From the NCBI GenBank assembly GCA_038210595.1, contig JBBQWN010000056.1, forward strand, positions 1 to 10,002: a stretch of DNA of 10,002 bases, read 5' to 3'. Shown here one piece after another: positions 1 through 6,912 of this stretch. Positions within the stretch are counted from its first letter, which is position 1, and every line of letters starts with the position of its first letter. Both the position numbers and the translations under genes were made by a program. Source of the stretch: Glacieibacterium sp038210595. GTDB taxonomy: Bacteria; Pseudomonadota; Alphaproteobacteria; Sphingomonadales; Sphingomonadaceae. Under the pieces are notes generated by a model that was not told the origin of the DNA, did not search any database, and saw only the letters and a list, made by a program, of their open reading frames with translations.

Positions 1-70
1 TCCTCGCAGCTTCGCGTCAGGCAGCCCAATCGACCTCGCTTGCCCGGGCCACGCCCGACGGAGCCGATCC
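1..70. other. 5' flank of the RND operon, no gene resolved
   Basis: No stop codon occurs in any plus-strand frame here, so an upstream gene, if it ends near this point, does so before the window or overlaps the first gene. The frame of the first gene is open leftwards but has no ATG, GTG or TTG in this stretch. The only feature I can support is a GGAG ribosome-binding site at 60-63, seven bases before the ATG at 71. I see no promoter, so transcription of the efflux operon probably starts outside the window. Confidence 0.5.
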
Positions 71-1297
71 ATGCATATTCGAATTGCCGTCGCCGCACTG
101 GCGTGGGCTTCTGCGGCGACGGCCGCGCCGCTTACCTTCGATCAGGCGCTCGACCGGGCACGCGATACCGCACCGAGCCTCGCAGGGAAGGCGCTCGCAT
201 CCGATGCTGCAAGGAGCGCGGCACGGTCGGCGGGAGCACTGCCCGATCCGAAGCTCGAGTTCGGTTTCACCGGGTTCCCGGTGTCTGGGCCAAATGCCGG
301 GCATCCGGAACGCGACGATTTCAGCACCGTCCGTGTCGGCATCGAGCAGGATGTGCCGAACCGTGCCAAGCGCACCGCCCGCACCGGTCGCGCCGAAGCC
401 GATATCGCGGCAAGCGAGGCGGCAACACTCGGCGAGGCGCGGACGGTCAGGCTGGGCGCGGCCCTCGCCTGGGTCGATCTCTATTTCGCGGGGCGCAAGC
501 TCACAGCTATCGATGCCGTGCGGGCGAGCGTTGCGTCGCTGATCGGGACGACACCTGCAAGATTGGCGTCCGGGTCGGCCCAGCCCGCGCAGACCACCGA
601 GCCGGCGCAAATGCTCGCTGCCTTCGATGACCGCCGCGCCGAACTCGTTGCCGATGCCGCCAAGGCGCGTGCCGTACTGATACGCTGGACGGGCGACACC
701 GCGCCCGAAGTCGCCGGACCCCCGCCGACCACCGGCATCGACGCGGTCGCGCTGCGCGCCGGCCTCGACCGACTGCCCGAAGTCCGGCTCGCCGACGCAG
801 CAGCCGGGCAGGCCGACGCCGATGCAAGGCTCGCCCGCGCCGAGAAGCGCCCCGACTGGAGCTGGCAAGTAGGTTACGACCGCCGCGACCCACGCTTCGG
901 CGATATGCTCGGCGCGACGATAAAGATCGGCCTGCCGCTGTTCGCCAAGAACCGTCAGGATCCGCTCATCCTCGCCCGCGACCTCGATACGCAGCGCGCC
1001 CGGCTCGACGCGCAAGCGACCTCGCGGGAACTGGTCGCGGCGTTTGACGCCGACCTTGCCGACCACGCCATGCATCACGATCGCCTCGAACGCGCGCGGG
1101 CGACGCTGCTACCGCTCGCCGAACGCCGGTCGGCGCTAGAGACCGCCAGCTACGGCGCCGGCTCCAGCGGCCTCGCCGACGCGCTCGCCGCCAGGATCGC
1201 GGTCGCCGAGGCTCGGCTCGAGCTGCTGACCCGCGAGGCCGACGTCGTCCGCGACGCGGTCCGCATCAACCTGACCTACGGGAGCGAAGCACGATGA
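71..1297 (+). CDS. TolC-family outer-membrane efflux channel (CusC/CzcC-like)
   Basis: This is the outer-membrane channel of a tripartite heavy-metal efflux pump, which carries metal handed over by the RND pump and adaptor across the outer membrane. The 408-residue product is normal for the CzcC/CusC branch. Residues 1-18 look like a signal peptide with an Ala-x-Ala cleavage site near 16-18. There is no lipobox cysteine, so unlike E. coli CusC it is probably not a lipoprotein. An LTFDQAL start follows, typical of outer-membrane efflux proteins, with a DPKLEFG segment and then GLPLFAKNRQDP near 287-298, characteristic of the second OEP repeat. Long Ala/Arg/Leu-rich helices fit the periplasmic helical barrel. 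The ATG at 71 is chosen for its GGAG at 60-63 and the signal peptide. The stop overlaps the start of the adaptor gene (ATGA at 1294-1297), indicating translational coupling. Family assignment is firm; metal specificity comes from its neighbours. Confidence 0.92.
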   Translation: MHIRIAVAALAWASAATAAPLTFDQALDRARDTAPSLAGKALASDAARSAARSAGALPDPKLEFGFTGFPVSGPNAGHPERDDFSTVRVGIEQDVPNRAKRTARTGRAEADIAASEAATLGEARTVRLGAALAWVDLYFAGRKLTAIDAVRASVASLIGTTPARLASGSAQPAQTTEPAQMLAAFDDRRAELVADAAKARAVLIRWTGDTAPEVAGPPPTTGIDAVALRAGLDRLPEVRLADAAAGQADADARLARAEKRPDWSWQVGYDRRDPRFGDMLGATIKIGLPLFAKNRQDPLILARDLDTQRARLDAQATSRELVAAFDADLADHAMHHDRLERARATLLPLAERRSALETASYGAGSSGLADALAARIAVAEARLELLTREADVVRDAVRINLTYGSEAR

Positions 1298-2562
1298 GCC
1301 TCGACCGATCGCATCGTGCCCGGCTGGGCGTCGGCGCCGTGCTGATTGCCGCCGTTGCTGGTGGCGGAGGCTATTGGCTCGCGTCGCCGCGTAGCGCTGT
1401 ACCTTCCGCCGCCGCCACCGCGCCGGCAGAGCGCAAAATTCTCTATTGGTACGACCCGATGATGCCGGGGCAGCATTTCGACAAGCCCGGCAAGTCGCCC
1501 TTTATGGATATGCAGCTGCAACCGCGCTACGCCGAGCCTGCGACAGCGACCGGGCTGCCGGCGGCGACGGGCGTGTCCGTCGATGGCCGGGCGGTGCAAA
1601 GCCTCGGCATTCGCACTGCGGTGGTCGAGCGCACCATCCTGTCGTCAACGCTGACCGTGACCGGCACGATCGAGTTCAATCAGCGCGATGTGGCCATTGT
1701 CCAGGCACGGTCGGCAGGCTTCGTCGAGCGGGTCTATGGCCGCGCGCCCGGCGACATCGTGCGGGCCGGAACGCCCATCGCCGATCTGCTTGTGCCGGCA
1801 TGGGGCGGCGCGCAGGCCGAGTATCTTGCCATCCGACGCACCGGTGACACGGCTCTGATGGCGACGGCCCGGCAGCGCCTCCGACTGCTCGGCATGCCTG
1901 CCGGAGCGATCGCAGCAGTTGAGCGCAGCGGCCGCGCACGGACTGTCGTCACCATCACCACTCCGGTTGGGGGTGCTATCCAGACGCTCGACGTCCGGCG
2001 CGGCATGACCGTCGCCGCCGGGCAGACACTAGCGCAGGTCAGCGGGCTCGGCATGGTCTGGCTCGATGCGGCGGTACCCGAGACGTCGACCGCACAGATT
2101 CGTATCGGACGGGCTGCGCGGGCAACGCTCAGCGCCTGGCCCGGCGAGGTGTTTACCGGCCGGGTAGCAGCGATCCTGCCCGCGACGCAGGCCGACAGCC
2201 GGACGCTGACCGTTCGCATCGAGCTGGCCAATCGCGGGCTTCGTCTGCGGCCGGGGATGTTCGGCCGCGTCGATCTTGGTGGAGACACCGGCTCAGCACT
2301 CACGATCCCGTCGGAGGCGGTCATCCGCACAGGCACGCGGGTGCTGGCGATGGTCGTGCAATCCGGCGGCAGCTACCGGCCCGTCGAAGTCCGCACCGGG
2401 CGCGAGAGCGGCGGCCGCACCGAGATCGTCGCTGGACTGGCCGAAGGCCAGAAGGTGGTGGCATCGGGGCAGTTCCTGCTCGATTCCGAGGCGAGCCTGT
2501 CGGGCATCGAGGCAACGCCGCTCGGTGGCCAGGCGATGACACCGCCGGAGCAGCGCAAGTGA
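1294..2562 (+). CDS. cusB: CusB-like periplasmic adaptor of Cu/Ag RND efflux
   Basis: This is the membrane-fusion subunit linking the RND pump to the TolC channel; in CusB it also binds Cu(I)/Ag(I) and passes it to CusA. The 422-residue product has an N-terminal hydrophobic segment (about 11-30). A heavy-metal-binding stretch follows near 48-80, containing DPMMPG and FMDM. Met56, Met71 and Met73 match in spacing the known CusB ligands Met49, Met64 and Met66; Met57 is an extra neighbouring methionine. A biotinyl/lipoyl-like half (about 135-178), a short helical hairpin, the second half (about 216-250, with GMVWLDAAVPE near 253), a beta-barrel and a membrane-proximal C-terminal domain complete the HlyD/CusB fold. 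The ATG at 1294 overlaps the previous stop and has GGAG at 1281-1284. The TGA overlaps the GTG start of the pump gene. A CzcB-type specificity is less likely given the methionines. Confidence 0.94.
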   Translation: MSLDRSHRARLGVGAVLIAAVAGGGGYWLASPRSAVPSAAATAPAERKILYWYDPMMPGQHFDKPGKSPFMDMQLQPRYAEPATATGLPAATGVSVDGRAVQSLGIRTAVVERTILSSTLTVTGTIEFNQRDVAIVQARSAGFVERVYGRAPGDIVRAGTPIADLLVPAWGGAQAEYLAIRRTGDTALMATARQRLRLLGMPAGAIAAVERSGRARTVVTITTPVGGAIQTLDVRRGMTVAAGQTLAQVSGLGMVWLDAAVPETSTAQIRIGRAARATLSAWPGEVFTGRVAAILPATQADSRTLTVRIELANRGLRLRPGMFGRVDLGGDTGSALTIPSEAVIRTGTRVLAMVVQSGGSYRPVEVRTGRESGGRTEIVAGLAEGQKVVASGQFLLDSEASLSGIEATPLGGQAMTPPEQRK

Positions 2563-5500
2563 TCGCGGGCGTGATCCGTGGCGCAGCCCGCGCGCGCGGG
2601 CTGGTCCTGCTCGCCGCATTGATGCTGGTTGCCGTCGGCGTCTGGGCGGTGCGGACCACGCCGCTCGATGCCCTTCCCGACCTCAGCGACGTCCAGGTCA
2701 TCATTCGCACGACCTATCCGGGGCAGGCGCCGCAGATCGTCGAGAACCAGGTCACCTATCCGCTGGCGACGACCATGATTTCGGTACCGGGCGCGCGGGT
2801 GGTGCGCGGCTATTCGTTCACCGGCGACAGCTTTGTCTACGTGCTGTTCGAGGACGGCACCGATCTCTACTGGGCGCGCAGCCGCGTGCTGGAATATCTG
2901 GCGCAGGTGCAGGGGAAATTACCGGAGGGGGCAAAGGCGACGCTGGGGCCGGATGCGACCGGCGTCGGCTGGATCTATGAATATGCCCTCGTCGATCGGA
3001 CAGGGCGGCACGACCTCGCGCAGCTGCGGAGCCTGCAGGACTGGTTCCTGCGCTATGAGCTGAAAAGCGTTCCCGGCGTCGCCGAGGTCGCCAGCATTGG
3101 CGGTATGGTCAAGCAGTACCAGGTCGTCCTCGATCCGGCCAAGCTCGTCGCCTATGGCATCACCCAGGCACAGGTCGGCGATGCCTTGAAACGCGCCAAT
3201 GCCGAGGCCGGCGGTTCGGTCGTCGAGATGGCCGAGGCCGAATATATCGTCCGCGCCTCCGGCTATCTGAAGACGCTCGACGACTTCCGCGCCGTGCCAT
3301 TGAAGGTTGCAGGCGGCGTGCCGGTGACGCTCGCCGACGTGGCGACGGTGCAGATCGGACCCGAGATGCGGCGCGGTATCGCCGAGCTCAACGGCGCGGG
3401 CGAGGTTGCGGGCGGCGTCGTCGTGCTGCGCTCGGGCAAGAACGCGCGGCAAGTCATCGCCGCAGTCAAGGACAAGCTTGCTGCGTTGAAGCGAGGCCTG
3501 CCGTCGGGCGTCGAGATCGTGCCGACCTACGACCGCTCGAGCCTGATCGACCGCGCCGTCGTCAACCTACAGGGCAAACTGATCGAGGAGTTCATCGTCG
3601 TCGCGGTCGTCTGCGGATTGTTCCTGTGGCACGCGCGCTCGGCGCTGGTGGCGATCATCACGCTGCCGCTCGGCGTGCTGATCGCCTTCATCGTCATGCG
3701 GGTGCAAGGCGTCAACGCCAACATCATGTCGCTTGGCGGCATCGCCATCGCCATCGGCGCGATGGTCGATGCGGCGGTGGTGATGATCGAAAATGCCCAC
3801 AAGCATCTGGAGCGATGGGAGCACGATCATCCCGGGACGCCGCTCGCAGGTGAGGCGCGCTGGCAGGTCATCACCGGGGCGGCAGCCGAGGTCGGCCCGG
3901 CATTGTTCCTCAGCCTGCTGATCATCACCTTCTCGTTCATTCCGGTGTTCACTCTGGAAGGCCAGGAGGGGCGGCTGTTCGGCCCCCTCGCATTCACCAA
4001 GACCTACGCGATGGCTGGCGCGGCAATCCTATCGGTGACGCTTATCCCGGTGTTGATGGGCTATCTGATCCGGGGCCGGGTTCCGGCGGAGGAGGCCAAC
4101 CCGCTCAACCGCGGGCTCACCGCGCTCTACCGCCCGGCGATCGACTGGACGTTGCTGCACCCGAAGACGCTGCTTCTCATCGCAGTTCTGATCTTCGCAA
4201 CCACGGCATGGCCGCTGAGCCGGCTCGGCGGCGAGTTCATGCCGCAACTCGACGAAGGCGACTTGCTGTACATGCCGTCGGCTCTGCCCGGCCTGTCGAC
4301 AGCGCGCGCCGGGCTGCTGCTCCAGCAGACCGACCGCCTGATCAAGACCGTTCCCGAGGTAGCGAGCGTCTTCGGCAAGGCGGGTAGGGCCGAGACCGCG
4401 ACCGACCCCGCGCCGCTGGAGATGTTCGAGACGGTCATCCAGTTCAAGCCGCGTGACCAGTGGCGGCCCGGCATGACGCCCGAGAAGCTGACCGATGAAC
4501 TTGACCGCGCGGTCAAGGTGCCCGGCCTGACCAACATCTGGGTGCCGCCGATCCGCAACCGCATCGATATGCTCGCGACCGGCATTAAGAGCCCCGTCGG
4601 CGTCAAGGTCTCGGGTTCGGACATTGCCGAGATCGACCGGGTTGCGCGCGAGGTCGAGCGCGTCGCCAGGACGATGCCGGGGGTATCTAGCGCCCTCGCC
4701 GAGCGGCTGACCGGCGGACGCTACATCGATGTCGACATCGACCGGGTCGCGGCGGCCCGCTACGGCATGAACATCGCCGACGTCCAGGCCGTGGTTTCGG
4801 GCGCTATTGGCGGCGAGACCATTGGCCAGACCGTCGAGGGGCTGGCGCGCTATCCGTTCAACCTGCGCTATCCGCGCGAGCTTCGTGACAGCGTCGAGAA
4901 GTTGCGCGCGCTGCCGGTGCTGACCCCGTCGTTGCAGCAGGTGACGCTCGGCAGCCTCGCGCAGGTCCGTGTAAGCGAAGGGCCGCCCCAACTCCGCAGC
5001 GAAAACGGGCGGCCGACGACTTGGGTCTATGTCGACGTGCGCGGGCGCGATCTTGCCGCCGTGGTCCATGACTTGCAGGCGGCGGTCGCGCGCGAGGTAC
5101 ACCCGACGCCGGGCATCAGCATCGCTTACACCGGTCAGTTCGAGTATCTCGAACGCGCCGTCGAGCGGCTGAAGCTGGTTGTGCCGGCAACGCTGCTCAT
5201 CATTTTCGTGCTGCTCTATCTGACCTTCGGCAGCTTCGCGGAAGCTGCGCTGGTGATGGCGACGCTGCCCTTTGCGCTGACCGGCGGGGTGTGGCTGCTC
5301 TACCTGCTCGGCTACAACCAGTCGGTGGCGACCGGGGTCGGGCTGATCGCACTGGCCGGCGTGTCAGCAGAGTTCGGCGTGGTCATGCTGATCTACCTGA
5401 AGTCGACGATGGTCGGTCGCGACGACACTGACGCCGCTATCCGCGACGGGGCGCTGCTCAGGGTGCGGCCAAAGGCGATGACCGTTGCGGTTATCCTCGC

Positions 5501-5675
5501 CGGGCTGCTGCCGATCCTGCTCGGCCACGGCACCGGCTCCGAAGTGATGAGCCGAATCGCCGCGCCGATGATCGGCGGCATGATCACCGCGCCACTGCTG
5601 TCGATGCTGGTCATCCCGGCAGCCTACCTCCTCCTGCAGCGGCGGCGCACTCAGAGTGCGGCAGATCGAAAATGA
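2559..5675 (+). CDS. cusA: CusA-like Cu(I)/Ag(I) RND efflux pump
   Basis: This is the proton-driven inner-membrane pump of the HME-RND family, which takes Cu(I)/Ag(I) from the periplasm or inner membrane and drives it into the channel. Its 1038 residues are close to E. coli CusA (1047). Residues 15-33 form the first membrane helix, followed by the family signature PDLSDVQVIIRT. The methionine ladder is intact: Met572 (in LLYMPS), Met622 (in PLEMFE) and Met671 (in RIDMLATG) correspond to Met573, Met623 and Met672 of CusA. Proton-relay residues are also present: Asp404 (GAMVDAA), Glu938 (SAEFGVV) and Lys972 (RPKAMT). The loop before that lysine is about eleven residues shorter than in E. coli. 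The start is GTG at 2559, in a GTGA overlap with the adaptor stop, with GGAG at 2547-2550. The 3' end overlaps the convergent small gene by 25 bases. The methionine set argues against a Zn/Co/Cd (CzcA) role. Confidence 0.97.
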   Translation: MIAGVIRGAARARGLVLLAALMLVAVGVWAVRTTPLDALPDLSDVQVIIRTTYPGQAPQIVENQVTYPLATTMISVPGARVVRGYSFTGDSFVYVLFEDGTDLYWARSRVLEYLAQVQGKLPEGAKATLGPDATGVGWIYEYALVDRTGRHDLAQLRSLQDWFLRYELKSVPGVAEVASIGGMVKQYQVVLDPAKLVAYGITQAQVGDALKRANAEAGGSVVEMAEAEYIVRASGYLKTLDDFRAVPLKVAGGVPVTLADVATVQIGPEMRRGIAELNGAGEVAGGVVVLRSGKNARQVIAAVKDKLAALKRGLPSGVEIVPTYDRSSLIDRAVVNLQGKLIEEFIVVAVVCGLFLWHARSALVAIITLPLGVLIAFIVMRVQGVNANIMSLGGIAIAIGAMVDAAVVMIENAHKHLERWEHDHPGTPLAGEARWQVITGAAAEVGPALFLSLLIITFSFIPVFTLEGQEGRLFGPLAFTKTYAMAGAAILSVTLIPVLMGYLIRGRVPAEEANPLNRGLTALYRPAIDWTLLHPKTLLLIAVLIFATTAWPLSRLGGEFMPQLDEGDLLYMPSALPGLSTARAGLLLQQTDRLIKTVPEVASVFGKAGRAETATDPAPLEMFETVIQFKPRDQWRPGMTPEKLTDELDRAVKVPGLTNIWVPPIRNRIDMLATGIKSPVGVKVSGSDIAEIDRVAREVERVARTMPGVSSALAERLTGGRYIDVDIDRVAAARYGMNIADVQAVVSGAIGGETIGQTVEGLARYPFNLRYPRELRDSVEKLRALPVLTPSLQQVTLGSLAQVRVSEGPPQLRSENGRPTTWVYVDVRGRDLAAVVHDLQAAVAREVHPTPGISIAYTGQFEYLERAVERLKLVVPATLLIIFVLLYLTFGSFAEAALVMATLPFALTGGVWLLYLLGYNQSVATGVGLIALAGVSAEFGVVMLIYLKSTMVGRDDTDAAIRDGALLRVRPKAMTVAVILAGLLPILLGHGTGSEVMSRIAAPMIGGMITAPLLSMLVIPAAYLLLQRRRTQSAADRK

Positions 5676-6019
5676 GACGCGCGTCCAACGAGATCGGTCA
5701 TCTGCGTCGCGGCATGGACTGTCAGCGGGTGATGCGTGGCCCCCGGTCGCGGTGCGACGATCGCGGCCATCTCGGCCGCCGCAGCAACCGTTTTATCGCT
5801 GGCGTTGGCGAGCAGAGCGATGACCAGATTCTCCAGGGCAATCACACGGATGCGGAGCTGAACCAGTTCGGTATTCGTAAGCTCCGGGATTACCGGTTGA
5901 TCGTTGATAAAGTCCGCCCACGCGCCGCACGGCCCAGCACCGCCCTCATTATCCCAGGCCGAAAGCGCCATTCGACGGCGCTCCGATGATGTAAGCGAAG
6001 CGGATGCTGGATCGGACAC
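5651..6019 (-). CDS. Small conserved-looking hypothetical protein, convergent with cusA
   Basis: I do not recognise a named family. The 122-residue product is soluble, with no signal peptide. The N-terminus is basic/polar with a Ser-Ala-Trp-Asp-Asn-Glu-Gly-Gly segment (19-27). A leucine/isoleucine-rich amphipathic helix at about 50-72 (TELVQLRIRVIALENLVIAL) could form a coiled coil or dimer helix. A His-containing tail follows (His96, His97, His102, His116). The composition is protein-like, whereas the opposite strand here reads as Arg-rich nonsense, which favours this strand. The start is GTG at 6019, supported by AGGG eight bases upstream (6028-6031 on the minus strand). The stop lies inside the last nine codons of cusA, a 25-base tail-to-tail overlap. 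From memory, similar small proteins occur in other sphingomonads, but I cannot verify this. Its function is unknown; any link to copper rests only on location. Confidence 0.7.
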   Translation of the reverse strand: MSDPASASLTSSERRRMALSAWDNEGGAGPCGAWADFINDQPVIPELTNTELVQLRIRVIALENLVIALLANASDKTVAAAAEMAAIVAPRPGATHHPLTVHAATQMTDLVGRASHFRSAAL

Positions 6020-6027
6020 AAGGGTAT

Positions 6028-6031
6028 CCCT
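6028..6031 (-). promoter_or_regulatory. Ribosome-binding site deciding the GTG start of the small hypothetical gene
   Basis: On the minus strand AGGG sits eight bases before the GTG at 6019, a good Shine-Dalgarno distance, and supports that start over internal Met17. The bases around it form the short inverted repeat AGGG-TAT-CCCT (6021-6031). Confidence 0.45.
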
Positions 6032-6097
6032 ATTTGGCTACTGCCCCGTTTCGATCGGTGGCCAACCCGAACAACGATCCGAATGACGGTTGAGGGC

Positions 6098-6114
6098 CGC
6101 GCTGCCGCAGCGCG
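6098..6114. repeat. GC-rich perfect hairpin in the intergenic region
   Basis: CGCGCTG and CAGCGCG form a perfect 7-bp inverted repeat around a CCG loop. No T-run follows on either strand, so it is not a canonical intrinsic terminator. It lies 78 bases upstream of the small hypothetical gene's start and 93 bases before the DsbA-like start. It could be a structured leader, a protein-binding palindrome or a chance result of high G+C. The rest of 6020-6207 shows no convincing promoter. Confidence 0.4.
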
Positions 6115-6207
6115 CATTGAAATGAGGGGATGCCAAGCCTATCGCCTCGCTTGGGCGTTCAAGGTGCGGCGGCGGATCGATGGCAGTGATCGACGTTAAA
6201 TAGCGCT

Positions 6208-6912
6208 ATGGCCGAACCAACGATTGAGCCGAAAGCGTCGGCGCAAGCCCAAGCGCCGAGCCGGTGGCGCCTCCTCGCGGGCCTATTGGCGCTAATCGTC
6301 TTCGCGCAGCTGGTCAGCTTTGGCCTCGGACTCCTGCGGGCTCCGTCGCCGCCGACACTGTTCAACAATCCCACTATATTCGCCGATGCCCGTGCGCCGA
6401 CGCTTGGGCCGAGCGCTGCCAACGTGACAATCTATCTCCTGTCGGACTATGCCTGTCCTAATTGCCGGGCCATGCACGCTGACCTGCGCAGTCTGGTAGC
6501 CGCCGATGCCCATGTCCGCATCGTTTATCGCGATCTGCCGATCCTCGGCGACCGCTCGGTTCGGGCCGCCCGCCTCGCCATTGCGAGCGGCTTCATTGGC
6601 GGCCATGCGCAGTTCGACGACGAATTGATGCGCCGCGGCGGTCCACTCGACGAGGCGTCGCTCCGCGCCGCCGCTGCGCGCGCCGGGATCGACTGGTCGA
6701 TCCTCGAGCAATCGCTCAATTCCCACATATCGACCATCGACGGGCTGATCGCCGACACGAAGTTCAAGGCGAATTCGTTGGAACTCAACGGCACGCCGGT
6801 GCTGATCGTAGGACCATATCTCGTCATCGGCCGCCAAACACGAGAGCGGTTGCAAGAACTCGTCCGCGAGGCCCGCGGCGACCGACAAGGCGTTTCCGAA
6901 GAAGCGCCTTAA
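6208..6912 (+). CDS. Membrane-anchored DsbA-like thiol-disulfide protein (CPNC)
   Basis: This is a thioredoxin-fold protein of the DsbA/Thioredoxin_4 type, probably facing the periplasm and making, breaking or isomerising disulfide bonds. The 234-residue product has a short cytoplasmic tail and one membrane helix at about 21-43, with no clear cleavage site. The thioredoxin domain begins near 70 (NVTIYLLSDYACPNC). The active site is Cys83-Pro84-Asn85-Cys86, and the cis-proline is Pro197 in GTPVLIVG, preceded by Thr196. A helical insertion (about 110-180) and a closing helix (208-220) complete the fold. ATG 6208 is the only start, because an in-frame TGA lies at 6187-6189; no Shine-Dalgarno sequence precedes it. 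The stop overlaps that of the convergent ATPase gene. The setting recalls the Scs copper-tolerance proteins, where a DsbA-like ScsC works beside copper genes, but no ScsB-like reductant is present. Enzyme family is confident; role in copper stress is inferred. Confidence 0.9.
   Translation: MAEPTIEPKASAQAQAPSRWRLLAGLLALIVFAQLVSFGLGLLRAPSPPTLFNNPTIFADARAPTLGPSAANVTIYLLSDYACPNCRAMHADLRSLVAADAHVRIVYRDLPILGDRSVRAARLAIASGFIGGHAQFDDELMRRGGPLDEASLRAAAARAGIDWSILEQSLNSHISTIDGLIADTKFKANSLELNGTPVLIVGPYLVIGRQTRERLQELVREARGDRQGVSEEAP

Noticed and set aside
17..1078. 353-codon open frame on the minus strand opposite the TolC-family gene
   Set aside because: Composition is that of an antisense shadow. The plus strand shows a signal peptide, OEP motifs and coupling to cusB.
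4029..5102. 357-codon open frame on the minus strand opposite cusA
   Set aside because: It is Arg/His/Leu-rich shadow of a fully conserved RND pump, with no motif and no ribosome-binding site that I can see.
5672..5989. 105-codon plus-strand frame after cusA
   Set aside because: It is Arg-rich and lies wholly opposite the more protein-like minus-strand gene, with no convincing start signal.
6098..6114. GC hairpin as an intrinsic terminator
   Set aside because: No T-run follows on either strand.
6122..6199. 25-codon plus-strand ORF ending eight bases before the DsbA-like start, considered as a leader peptide
   Set aside because: There is no ribosome-binding site at the proper distance and no regulatory residue pattern. 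Short ORFs of this size are expected by chance.
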